From: Deinococcus sonorensis KR-87
GTDB lineage: Bacteria > Deinococcota > Deinococci > Deinococcales > Deinococcaceae
Assembly (NCBI RefSeq): GCF_040256395.1
Contig: NZ_CP158297.1
Location: 62,001-126,000 of the forward strand
DNA: 64,000 nucleotides
Direction of reading: 5' to 3'
The notes beneath the pieces are model-generated. The model was given only the letters and a program-made list of their open reading frames with translations. It was not told the origin of the DNA and made no database searches. A program made the position numbers and the translations under genes. Positions 36,918 through 44,673 of this stretch are shown here, piece by piece. Position 1 is the first letter of the stretch; every line of letters starts with the position of its first letter.

Positions 36918-37852
36918 GCGTTCCTCTCCGCCCGGCGCTGCACCAGCTGCTGCAGGATGGCAGCGGCGGCAATCAGCACGGCCAGCAGCAGGGCCAGGGT
37001 GGTGCCGTAGCCATACCGGCCGTACACGAAGGTCTGCTTGTACACCTGGGTGGCGAGCGTTTCGGTGGCGCCCAGCGGTCCGCCGCCGGTGAGCGCCAGC
37101 ACCTGGTCGAAGATGCCCAGGCCGGAAATGACGGACAGCTGCACGCTGACGGTCAGGGCCGGCGTGAGCAGCGGCAACGTCACGCCCCAGAAGCGTTGCC
37201 AGGAACTCGCTCCGTCGATGACGGCCGCCTCCTCCACTTCCTGGGGAATGCCTTGCAGCCCGGCCAGCAGGATCACCATCGCCAGACCGCTGAACTGCCA
37301 CACCAGCACCACCACCACCGCCCAGAAGGACCAGGTGGGGTCGGCCAGCCACGTGCGCTTCAGGCCCGGCAGGCCCAGCAGGTCGAAGACCCCGTTCAGC
37401 GGGCCGCTGTAGTCGAACAGGAAGCGCCAGATGAACGCGGTGGCCAGCTGACTCATCACCACCGGCGCGAAGAAAACGGTGCGCAGCAGGAACCGGGTCT
37501 TCAGGTGACGGTCCAGCAGCACCGCCAGCGCCAGGCCCACGATGTTCGTGAGCACCACGAAGCAGGCAGCGAACTTCAGGGTGGTGAGCATCGCCGATCT
37601 CGCGTCGTGGTCGGCCAGGACGGCCCGGACGTTGCTCAGTCCCGTGAAGGTGGCGGTGGCGCTCAGCCCGTTCCAGTCGGTGAAGGCGTACCAGCCGCCG
37701 GCGATGGCCGCGCCGTAGCGGATCAACAGCACGAGCAGCAGGGCCGGGAGCAGCCACCACCAGGGCGGCAGGTGCGCGGTGGTGCGCGCGTCCCGGCGGG
37801 CTTCGCGGGACGGGGGCGCGGCGTGTAAGGGCTGGGTATCTTGACGCGTCAC
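36914..37852 (-). CDS. Carbohydrate ABC transporter permease, MalF type
   Basis: A protein of 312 residues with six hydrophobic segments after a polar N-terminus of about 30 residues. The EAA loop reads EVEEAAVIDGASSWQRFWGVTLPLL. It forms the heterodimeric membrane channel with the MalG-type subunit. The start is the GTG at 37852, preceded by GGAGG; the extended frame to 38119 runs through the degenerate region upstream and is not accepted. Confidence 0.92.
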   Translation of the reverse strand: MTRQDTQPLHAAPPSREARRDARTTAHLPPWWWLLPALLLVLLIRYGAAIAGGWYAFTDWNGLSATATFTGLSNVRAVLADHDARSAMLTTLKFAACFVVLTNIVGLALAVLLDRHLKTRFLLRTVFFAPVVMSQLATAFIWRFLFDYSGPLNGVFDLLGLPGLKRTWLADPTWSFWAVVVVLVWQFSGLAMVILLAGLQGIPQEVEEAAVIDGASSWQRFWGVTLPLLTPALTVSVQLSVISGLGIFDQVLALTGGGPLGATETLATQVYKQTFVYGRYGYGTTLALLLAVLIAAAAILQQLVQRRAERNA

Positions 37853-37887
37853 TTGGGCATCCTCCAGGGTCGGGCGGGGCGCCACCC

Positions 37888-38207
37888 TCAGAACATCGTG
37901 GTGGTGTTCTGAGGGCGCTCGGGCACCGGCTGCATCACGTCCCGGTGCTCCACGATCAGGCCGGCCCACAGGGGGCCGAGAGTGCACACCGTTCTGCCCC
38001 GCCCGCGGCTGTTCGGGCATCCATGCAGGTGAGCGGTTTGTCCACCAGGACGCGCTTGAGCGTGAATCGGGGCTCGGGCCGCGCGCGCATGGCGCTCCGC
38101 CGTTCGATCGCCAACGCACGCCCCTCCTTGAGGCCGGGGTTGTGCTGCACGTGGTGTGGGGCCTCGCACCGCTCGAAGGCGCCGGTGCGCTCGGTCAGCT
38201 CGTCCAT
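37888..38207 (-). pseudogene. Possible remnant of an ABC transporter ATPase gene
   Basis: Between the MalF-type permease and the substrate-binding protein lies a 368-base gap without an intact gene. On the minus strand one frame reads RVLVDKPLTCMDAR at about 38050-38010, which resembles the Walker-B/D-loop segment (hydrophobic strand, D-E-P-L, then N-L-D-A) of MalK/UgpC ATPases. A second frame ends with GLIVEHRDVMQPVPERP at about 37960-37905, resembling the segment after the H-loop where such proteins read roughly a viral-V-x-D-G-x-x-Q-x-G-x-P-x-x-x-Y-x-x-P. Key residues are lost (Glu to Lys in the Walker-B position) and frames differ, so if real it is a decayed gene. The similarity is weak. 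Confidence 0.35.
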
Positions 38208-38220
38208 GACCCCAGCGGCC

Positions 38221-39468
38221 TTATTTGCTGTCCCAGGCCGCGTCGAGACGCGCGAGCAGCTGGTCGGGTGTGGTCTGGCCGGTCAGGAGGCCCTGCACGC
38301 CCTCGCCCAGGGTGGTAAAGACCTTGGGGTTGCTCCAGTCCAGCTGGATCAGGGGGAAGACCCGGCTCTTGTTGGTGAGGGCGGCGGAGATGCCGGCCAG
38401 TTCCGGCGGCAGGTTCTTGCCGGTGCTTGCTTGGGCGGCGGTGATGTCACCGGTGGCCTTGGTGTAGGTGACGTCCCCGCCGCCGCTGGCCACGAAGTCC
38501 GCGAAGGCCAGCGCGGCGGGGAGGTTCTTGCTGGTCTTGTTGACCGCCAGCGCGTCCGTGGGCGACACCGGGATGCTGGCGAGGGCGGCGGTGGAGGCGG
38601 GCAGGGGGGTCGCGCCCAGGTTCAGTTTGGGATTGATGCCCTTGAGGGCTGAGATCGCACCGGTGGGGATCACGAACATCACGGCGTCCCCGCTGGCCAT
38701 CAGTGGCGCCGCCTGGGGAATGTCCGCCCCCTCCACGCCCGGCTGGAAGCAGCCGGCCTTTTTCATGTCCAGCAGCGTCTGCAGGCTGCGCTTCCAGGCC
38801 GACGTGTTCGCGAACGTCACTTTGCCCTGCTGGCGTTTGGCGTTCCACTGCGGGTCGGCACTCAGCACCTCGTTGGTGGCGATGGTGGAGAGCAGCAGCC
38901 CGGCGTTCTGCGCGTTGCCGCCCGCCAGGGCGAGCAGCACCTTGCCTTTGGCCTTGACGGTCTTGCAGGTCTGCAGGAACTGACCGAGCGAGCGCGGCAG
39001 GGTGATGCCGAGCGTCTTCACCAGGTCCTTGTTGTAGATGGCCGCGACGGGCGTCATGCCGAGCGGCACGGCGTACAGCTGGTTCTGCTTCCAGTACAGG
39101 TCGCGGTAGTTGACGGTGACGGCCGTCTTCGACCACGGCCGGGCCGTGAGCGGCGCGACGAACCCAGCGTCCGCGAGCGGCAGCACCGACACCTGGCCGC
39201 CGCTGCCGGCCGTGACGTAGAAGAGGTCCGGGCCGTTGCCGCTCTGCAGCTGGGTGCGCAGCACCTGCGGGTACGCGGTGCCGATGGGGAAGTACTCGGC
39301 CGTCACCTTGATGTTCGGGTATTTCTTCTGGAAGGCGGCGATGAGCGCGTCCATCGGGGGGTTGCCGGCGCCGGTGGACTGGGCGATCAGGCGGATGGAC
39401 CCGCTCTGGGCGAGGGCGGGGGCAGACAGCAGGGCAGACAGGGTGAGCAGGGCCAGCGTGCGCTTCAT
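38221..39468 (-). CDS. Carbohydrate ABC transporter substrate-binding protein
   Basis: A protein of 415 residues with a clean signal peptide (MKRTLALLTLSALLSAPALA, cleavage after AQ likely). The mature part is a family-1 extracellular solute-binding protein: AAFQKKYPNIKVTAEYFPIG, NGPDLFYVTAGSG, and YAVPLGMTPVAAIYNKDLVK. It captures the substrate outside the inner membrane and delivers it to the two permeases. It is the first gene of a six-gene operon ending with the FAD oxidase. GGAGG precedes the ATG. The promoter contains the best copy of the GntR-type palindrome. Confidence 0.94.
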   Translation of the reverse strand: MKRTLALLTLSALLSAPALAQSGSIRLIAQSTGAGNPPMDALIAAFQKKYPNIKVTAEYFPIGTAYPQVLRTQLQSGNGPDLFYVTAGSGGQVSVLPLADAGFVAPLTARPWSKTAVTVNYRDLYWKQNQLYAVPLGMTPVAAIYNKDLVKTLGITLPRSLGQFLQTCKTVKAKGKVLLALAGGNAQNAGLLLSTIATNEVLSADPQWNAKRQQGKVTFANTSAWKRSLQTLLDMKKAGCFQPGVEGADIPQAAPLMASGDAVMFVIPTGAISALKGINPKLNLGATPLPASTAALASIPVSPTDALAVNKTSKNLPAALAFADFVASGGGDVTYTKATGDITAAQASTGKNLPPELAGISAALTNKSRVFPLIQLDWSNPKVFTTLGEGVQGLLTGQTTPDQLLARLDAAWDSK

Positions 39469-39562
39469 CGGAAAACCTCCAGGGAGAGGGGCGGGAAGGG
39501 CGACCTTCGGGGAAGACCGGGCGGACAGGCATGGCGCCCGGCACCCCTGTCGTTGAGCTTTG

Positions 39563-39602
39563 ATGTTTGATCAAACATAACGGACATTCTGATTTTTTGC
39601 AA
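39563..39602 (-). promoter_or_regulatory. Promoter of the transporter-deglycosidase operon with GntR-type operator
   Basis: On the minus strand TTGCAA (39602-39597) and TATGTT (39579-39574) are 17 bases apart. The perfect 16-base palindrome ATGTTTGATCAAACAT (39563-39578) overlaps the -10. In the spacer, forward bases 39586-39595 (ATTCTGATTT) equal one arm of the palindrome at 44611-44634. Confidence 0.8.
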
Positions 39603-39653
39603 GAGGGCGAGCATGCCGCCCGGCGCGGCGCCATCGTGCGGAACTGTGCAGAT

Positions 39654-39677
39654 ATGTGATCAAATCTCTGCTAAGCT
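39654..39677 (+). promoter_or_regulatory. gntR promoter with GntR-type operator and leaderless start
   Basis: ATGTGATCAAAT (39654-39665) is the same palindrome with one mismatched pair. It lies just upstream of the -10 TAAGCT (39672-39677), which ends six bases before the ATG of the GntR gene. This placement fits autoregulation. Confidence 0.65.
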
Positions 39678-39683
39678 GCCCGC

Positions 39684-40385
39684 ATGTTCCCCCGCACGGT
39701 CAAGACCTCGCTGGTCACCCTGTTGCGTGACGAGATCGTGCGCGGCACCTTCGAGCCCGGCGAACGGCTGCGCCTCGAAGATCTCGCCCAGCGCTTCTCC
39801 GTCAGCACCATGCCCATCCGCGAGGCCCTGGGCGCCCTGGAGGCCGAAGGGCTGGTCACCATCCAGCCGCACCGAGGCGCCCAGGTCACGCTCTTCACCC
39901 CCGACGAAATCCGCGAGCTGTACGAAGTGCGCGCGGTGCTGGAGCAGCTCGCCACCGTCAAAGCCACCCCGAAGCTCACCGACGCCGACCTGGACGCCCT
40001 GGACGCGCTGGTGGCCGAGATGGAGCACCCGGAAGGCCACATCGACGTGGTGCGCTTCTCCGAGAACAACATGGCCTTCCACGGCCTGATCTACGACCGG
40101 GCCGGCATGCCGCACCTGGCCGCCCAGATCCGCGATCTGCGCTACCGGGTGCAGCATTACCTCCACAAGCACCTGGAGAGCACCAACTACACCACCGTCA
40201 ACAACGTCGAGCACCGCCGCCTGGTGGAGCTGCTGCGCGCCGGCAAGGCCAAGGCCGCGGGCCAGGAGATGCACGGCCACATCCTCCAGACGGGCCTGAA
40301 GATCGCCAGCATCATGGCGCGCGAAGCCCTGGGCGGCGGCCTGGCCGTCCGCCCCCCCCGCACCCGCAAGGCCGCCGCCGACTGA
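39684..40385 (+). CDS. GntR family regulator, FCD subfamily
   Basis: A protein of 233 residues. Residues 1-70 form the winged helix (LRLEDLAQRFSVSTMPIREALGALEAEGLVTIQPHRGAQV). Residues about 80-215 form the helical FCD effector domain, with the metal or ligand histidines in NNMAFHGLIYDRAG and VEHRRLVELL. It is divergent from the transporter operon. A palindrome around TGATCA occurs in its own promoter and in those of three leftward units nearby, so it is the natural candidate for the common regulator, presumably a repressor released by a glycoside-derived or aromatic metabolite. The start codon follows a -10 box directly. Confidence 0.92.
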   Translation: MFPRTVKTSLVTLLRDEIVRGTFEPGERLRLEDLAQRFSVSTMPIREALGALEAEGLVTIQPHRGAQVTLFTPDEIRELYEVRAVLEQLATVKATPKLTDADLDALDALVAEMEHPEGHIDVVRFSENNMAFHGLIYDRAGMPHLAAQIRDLRYRVQHYLHKHLESTNYTTVNNVEHRRLVELLRAGKAKAAGQEMHGHILQTGLKIASIMAREALGGGLAVRPPRTRKAAAD

Positions 40386-40393
40386 AGCCACGC

Positions 40394-40434
40394 GCGGGGC
40401 GGGAGCCGACCTGAGGTGTCGGCTCCCGCCCCGC
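40394..40434. terminator. Strong bidirectional hairpin between convergent genes
   Basis: A perfect 17-bp stem (arms 40394-40410 and 40418-40434) with a 7-base loop lies 8 bases after the GntR stop codon and 7 bases after the end of the GH3 gene on the other strand. It probably terminates both. T-tracts are poor. Confidence 0.7.
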
Positions 40435-40441
40435 CCATGTG

Positions 40442-42826
40442 TTACCGCGGCAGGGTGCCCTGCCAGAAGATGTCCGCCAGCGACGTCCCCACCTGCAGGG
40501 ACCGCCGCTCGGCCGGCTCGACCCAGCCGCCGGCCGCCTCAGACCAGCGCCGCAGGGCGTCCCTGGTGAGGGTCACGCGCGCGTGCTGGGTGGCCCCGGC
40601 CGGCACCTCCAGCGCCGTGAAGCCCGCCAGGGCCGGGTGGGCCGGCACGTCCTCGAACGCCGGCTGCGCCACGTACGCCTGCACCACCGCTTTCCCACGG
40701 CGGGCCGAGGTGTTGGTCACCGGCACCGTGAGCGTGACCTCACCGTCCGGCCCGGACGCCAGCTGCACGTCCCCGTAGTAGAAGGTGGCGTAGCCCAGGC
40801 CGTGCCCGAGCGGGTAGGCGGGCGCCACGCCCTGCGCCGCGAGCGAGCGGTACCCGATCAGCACGCCCTCCTGATAGTGCAGGTCCGCGTGCTCGTCCGG
40901 CGTGAGGTCGAACGCCGGGTAGTCGGCCTCCTGCGCCGCGAAGGTAACGGGCAGCCGCCCGCCCGGCTCACGGATGCCGGAAAGCACCTCCGCCAGCGCC
41001 GGCCCGAAGGCCTGCCCGGGGAACCACACCTGCAGCACCGCCGCGGCCTGCGCGGCCCAGCTGGTGTCCACCGCGTGCGCCGCGTTCACCACCACCACCG
41101 TCTGTGGGTTGGCGGCGCAGACCCGCTCGATCAGCTGCAGCTGCCGGTCTGGCAGCCGGGTGGTGGTGCGGTCGCGGCTCTCCACGCCCGAGTCGGCCGT
41201 CTCGCCCACCACCAGCACCACCTGGGCGCTGCGCGCCGCGAGCGCCTCTGCCCGACGCATCAGGTCCGGCTGCGCCGGCGGCCGGGCCCCGAACCACAGG
41301 CCCTGCGCCCGCGCGGGTCGGTAGGTCATCTCGTACTCCAGCTGCACCGGCACGCCCGCCTCAAGCTGCAGGTGCACCGACGTCGCCTCGCCGCGCAGCA
41401 GGTGGCCCATCACGTCGCCGCCGACCACCGGGGACGGCTGATGGCCCCACTCCACGCCGTCCACCCGCAGCGTCACGTCGCCCGTCCCGCCGTAGTACAG
41501 GGTGTAGCGGCCGCCGCGTTCCGGCGTGAGGGTGGTGCGCGCCCGCACGGTGGCGCCCTGGTGGGTGCTGAGGCCCGCCGGCATGTCCTGCGCGAACCAC
41601 ACCAGCGTCGAGGTGCGCCGCACCTCGCTGAACACCGCGGGCCGGTCCGGGCCGCCCGCGTGATATGTGACGGTGAGGCCCGGCTCGCCCGTCGCGGCGG
41701 TGATCGGCAGGGCCGGCAGCGGCGGCAGGCGGTACTCCGGCTCGACCCCTACCTCATGTTCCACCGCGAACCGCTGTTCCAGCGCCGAGAGCGGCGTCTG
41801 CACGTCGTCCGACAGCGCGATGCGCGCGAAGGTCGCCCCCTGGTAGCAGGGCGTGGCCGCATTGGGGCCGATGACCGCGAGCGGCCGCTGCGGCGCGAGC
41901 GGCAGCACGCCGCGGTCGTTCTTGAGCAGCACGAAACTGGCCGCGGCGGCCTCGGTGAGCAGCTCGGCGGCGTCCTGGGCGGCGGGGACGGGCGTCTGCC
42001 ACGCCGTGGCCCACGCCGCGACCGACCGCGCGGCCGCCTGCACGCGCGCTTCACTCACCTCGCCGGAGCGCGCCAGCTGCGCCGCGTGCTCGCCCATCTG
42101 CCGGCCCGGTCCCGGCATTTCGAGATCCAGGCCGGCCTGCAGGCTCTTCGCGCCGTTCTGCACGCCGAACCAGTCGGACATCAGCACGCCGGTGAAGTGG
42201 AGTTCGTTCCGCAGCAGCCGGATCACCTGGGTCTGCTCCGCGCAGGGCACGCCGTTCAGGCGGTTGTAGGCCATCAGCATCCCGCCCACCCCCGCGCGCG
42301 CCGCGCGCTCGAAGGGCCGCAGGTATACCTCGCGCAGGGTGCGGACGTCCATCACCGAGTTCATACGGTGGCGCTGCGTCTCCGAGTCGTTCCCGACCAC
42401 GTGCTTGGCGACCGCCGAGACGCCCCCAGCCTGCACGCCGCCGATCCACGCGGCCCCGATCTCGCCGCTGAGCAGGGGGTCCTCGGAATACGTCTCGAAG
42501 GCGCGGCCGGCCAGGGGACTGCGCGGCAGGTTCAGGTTCGGCCCGAGCACCGCCTGCCGGCCCAGCCGGGTGCATTCGCTCGCCACCAGCGCCCCGATGC
42601 GCCCGGCCAAGTCCACGTCCCAGCTGGCGGCGAGCGCGGTGCCGCACGGCATCAGCAGCGCCACGTCCCGCTCGTCCACCCGCACGCTCGCCATGCCCAT
42701 CGGCCCGTCGGCCATGTGGAGCGCCGGCACGCCCTGATGGGGCAGCGCGGCGCTGGCCCACATCTCGGCGCCCGCGGTGAGGCGGGCCGCCTCCTCCAGG
42801 GTGAAGTCCGGCGGGGGCCCGCTCAT
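40442..42826 (-). CDS. GH3 beta-glucosidase with PA14 insert
   Basis: A protein of 794 residues. The N-terminal TIM-like domain carries KHVVGNDSE and the nucleophile D218 in GVLMSDWFG. The alpha/beta sandwich domain follows (LLKNDRGVLPL), interrupted by a PA14-like beta insert at about residues 400-520 (RYTLYYGGTGDVTLRVDG). A fibronectin-III-like domain closes the protein. There is no signal peptide, so it acts on imported beta-glucosides; PA14-containing members often prefer glycosylated phenolics or short oligosaccharides. Its ATG overlaps the stop of the flavin reductase gene. The extended frame to 42922 is not supported. Confidence 0.93.
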   Translation of the reverse strand: MSGPPPDFTLEEAARLTAGAEMWASAALPHQGVPALHMADGPMGMASVRVDERDVALLMPCGTALAASWDVDLAGRIGALVASECTRLGRQAVLGPNLNLPRSPLAGRAFETYSEDPLLSGEIGAAWIGGVQAGGVSAVAKHVVGNDSETQRHRMNSVMDVRTLREVYLRPFERAARAGVGGMLMAYNRLNGVPCAEQTQVIRLLRNELHFTGVLMSDWFGVQNGAKSLQAGLDLEMPGPGRQMGEHAAQLARSGEVSEARVQAAARSVAAWATAWQTPVPAAQDAAELLTEAAAASFVLLKNDRGVLPLAPQRPLAVIGPNAATPCYQGATFARIALSDDVQTPLSALEQRFAVEHEVGVEPEYRLPPLPALPITAATGEPGLTVTYHAGGPDRPAVFSEVRRTSTLVWFAQDMPAGLSTHQGATVRARTTLTPERGGRYTLYYGGTGDVTLRVDGVEWGHQPSPVVGGDVMGHLLRGEATSVHLQLEAGVPVQLEYEMTYRPARAQGLWFGARPPAQPDLMRRAEALAARSAQVVLVVGETADSGVESRDRTTTRLPDRQLQLIERVCAANPQTVVVVNAAHAVDTSWAAQAAAVLQVWFPGQAFGPALAEVLSGIREPGGRLPVTFAAQEADYPAFDLTPDEHADLHYQEGVLIGYRSLAAQGVAPAYPLGHGLGYATFYYGDVQLASGPDGEVTLTVPVTNTSARRGKAVVQAYVAQPAFEDVPAHPALAGFTALEVPAGATQHARVTLTRDALRRWSEAAGGWVEPAERRSLQVGTSLADIFWQGTLPR

Positions 42827-43410
42827 GCGGAGGGGGCCCGCAGGGCGGAGGTCGCCGCGGCGAAGTGCAGCACCTGGCCGGCCAGCGCCGCGAGCTGCGC
42901 GTCGGTGGCGGGGTCGATGCACGCCCCGTCCGGCCCGAACGCCTGCACCGCGACGGTGTTGATGGTCACGCCCAGCGGGGTGGGCCAGCCGCGCAGCGCG
43001 TGCACGACGTCGCGCACGGCGCTGAGGGTCACGCCCGCGCCCTGCCAGCCGGCCGCCACCACAATGCAGCCCACCGCGCGCCCGTCAAGGTACGGCCGCG
43101 CGTCCGGCCGCAGGTCCTCCAGCAGGTCGAGCGCGTTCTTGACCAGCCCCGACATCCCGCCGTGGTACCCGGGCGTGGCGATCAGCACCCCGTCGGCCTG
43201 ACGCACCGCGTCCACCAACGCCCGCTCGGTATCCGAGCGCTCCGGCTGCTCGGGCGCGTACATCGGCAGGTCCGCCAGCTGCGGCCCGGCGAACAGCGCG
43301 GTCCGGGCGCCCAGCCGCTCGGCGTGCGCCAGGGCCGTGCGCAGCGCCTTCTCGCCGCTGGACCCGGGCCGGGTGGTGCCGCCGATCCCGACGATCAGCG
43401 GCACGGTCAC
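42823..43410 (-). CDS. NADPH-dependent FMN reductase
   Basis: A protein of 195 residues with the flavodoxin-like fold of the SsuE/ArsH group: LIVGIGGTTRPGSSGEKALRTAL for the FMN phosphate loop and IATPGYHGGMSGLVKNALDLL for the isoalloxazine contact. It would reduce FMN with NAD(P)H. The gene is coupled to the luciferase-like monooxygenase upstream through a GTGA overlap, so it probably supplies reduced flavin to that enzyme. The GTG at 43410 is the start; the longer frame lies inside the neighbour. Confidence 0.9.
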   Translation of the reverse strand: MTVPLIVGIGGTTRPGSSGEKALRTALAHAERLGARTALFAGPQLADLPMYAPEQPERSDTERALVDAVRQADGVLIATPGYHGGMSGLVKNALDLLEDLRPDARPYLDGRAVGCIVVAAGWQGAGVTLSAVRDVVHALRGWPTPLGVTINTVAVQAFGPDGACIDPATDAQLAALAGQVLHFAAATSALRAPSA

Positions 43411-44534
43411 GCGGGCGTCCCGGCGGGCACCCGGGTCGTGTCCTTGAAGTGCGGCATCACCTGCTCGGCGAACAGCCGCATCGACTGCTGCCCCAGGCGC
43501 AGGCGCTCCGGGGTGAGCGGGCCGGTAGTGAAGCCCATCAGCACGTTGCCGATGCCCAGCGCCCGGTACTGTTCGAGGTGCGCGCGGACCGTCTCGGGGC
43601 TGCCGTACAGGCACCACGTGCCGATCCAGTCCTCAGTCAGGGCGTTGGGCGTGGTGTGGATCTTCACGTCGCTGATCTCCTCGGCGCGCTTGTTGTAGAC
43701 CATCTCGCGGTCGATGGCGTCCTGGTACCCCTGGAGGATCACCTCCAGCTCGGCCCGGGCCTGCTCGTCCGTCTCGGCGAGGTGGACGCACTGGTAGGTG
43801 TGGGTGGTCCACGACAGCGCCCGCTGCACCACCTCCTGCGGGTGCCCGGCCGAGAGCAGCGCGTCCCGGTACACCGTGAAGTACTTGGTGACGTGCTTGA
43901 GCGGCTCGGTGCCGCCGATCTGGGGCGGCGTGAACGCGGGGATGAACGCCGGGTAGCCGCTCTGGGCGGCGCGCAGCGCGCTGGATTCGCGCAGCGCCAC
44001 GCTCATCAGCGGCGCGTGCCGCTTGCCGTACGGTGCGGGGACGATGCGCTGAATGACCGCGCCCTTGTAGTGCCCGGTGTCGAACTGCACCGGCGGGTCG
44101 TCCATTGTTTTGTTCCACAGCGCCTCGGCGATGTCGAGGTTCTCCTGGGCGATGCGGGAGGTCTCCTTGTAGTTCACGCCGAAGCCGATCATCTCCTCGG
44201 GGGTGGTGCCGCTGCCGATGCCGACCAGCAGCCGCCCGTCGGTCAGCTGGTCCAGCAGGTTGACGCGCTCGGCGAAGCGGACCGGGTGGTGCAGCGGGAC
44301 GGTGGTGACCGACATGCCGAAGTGCATGCGCTTCAGCTGCGGGGCGAGGTAGGCCGCGAACATGAAGGGGTCGCTCGACATCGGCGCGTAGCCGGTGAAG
44401 TGATGGTCCGGCATGAAGACGGCGTCGTAGCCAAAGTCCTCAGCGTCGCGGGCGTGCTGGGCCAGGTCCTGGATGATGGTGCGGTCCTGCTCGGGGGCCG
44501 TGGAGCGGCCAACAAGAAACACGGAAAAGCGCAT
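43407..44534 (-). CDS. Luciferase-like (LLM) flavin-dependent monooxygenase
   Basis: A protein of 375 residues of the bacterial luciferase superfamily. It shows AEDFGYDAVFMPDHHF near the N-terminus, a hydrophobic strand FGMSVTTVPLHHPVRFAERV and LLVGIGSGTTPEEMIGFGV. It would use FMNH2 from the adjacent reductase to oxygenate an organic substrate, as in Baeyer-Villiger or hydroxylation reactions. It is the first gene of a three-gene operon with the reductase and the GH3 beta-glucosidase. The promoter holds both a GntR-type and a separate 24-base palindrome. GGAGG precedes the start. Confidence 0.9.
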   Translation of the reverse strand: MRFSVFLVGRSTAPEQDRTIIQDLAQHARDAEDFGYDAVFMPDHHFTGYAPMSSDPFMFAAYLAPQLKRMHFGMSVTTVPLHHPVRFAERVNLLDQLTDGRLLVGIGSGTTPEEMIGFGVNYKETSRIAQENLDIAEALWNKTMDDPPVQFDTGHYKGAVIQRIVPAPYGKRHAPLMSVALRESSALRAAQSGYPAFIPAFTPPQIGGTEPLKHVTKYFTVYRDALLSAGHPQEVVQRALSWTTHTYQCVHLAETDEQARAELEVILQGYQDAIDREMVYNKRAEEISDVKIHTTPNALTEDWIGTWCLYGSPETVRAHLEQYRALGIGNVLMGFTTGPLTPERLRLGQQSMRLFAEQVMPHFKDTTRVPAGTPA

Positions 44535-44610
44535 GGAGTCCCTCCTGGGGAGCAGCTGGAGCCCGGCCTGCGGCCGGATGGGCGAAGGGCGGCTGGTCCA
44601 CCACCACTAA

Positions 44611-44634
44611 AAATCAGAATGTTGATTCTGATTT
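44611..44634. promoter_or_regulatory. Perfect 10-base inverted repeat, candidate TetR operator
   Basis: AAATCAGAAT (44611-44620) and ATTCTGATTT (44625-44634) are exact complements around GTTG. The site lies just downstream of the probable -10 (CACTCT, minus strand 44641-44636) of the monooxygenase operon and next to the end of a TetR gene. A single arm recurs at 39586-39595 in the transporter promoter. Confidence 0.65.
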
Positions 44635-44635
44635 C

Positions 44636-44664
44636 AGAGTGCGCCAGATTTGATCAGATGTCAA
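44636..44664 (-). promoter_or_regulatory. Promoter of the monooxygenase operon with GntR-type operator
   Basis: On the minus strand a consensus -35 TTGACA (44664-44659) is followed after 17 bases by CACTCT (44641-44636). ATTTGATCAGAT (44648-44659), one mismatched pair from a perfect palindrome, occupies the spacer and so should compete with RNA polymerase. Confidence 0.65.
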
Positions 44665-44673
44665 GTCCGCCCT

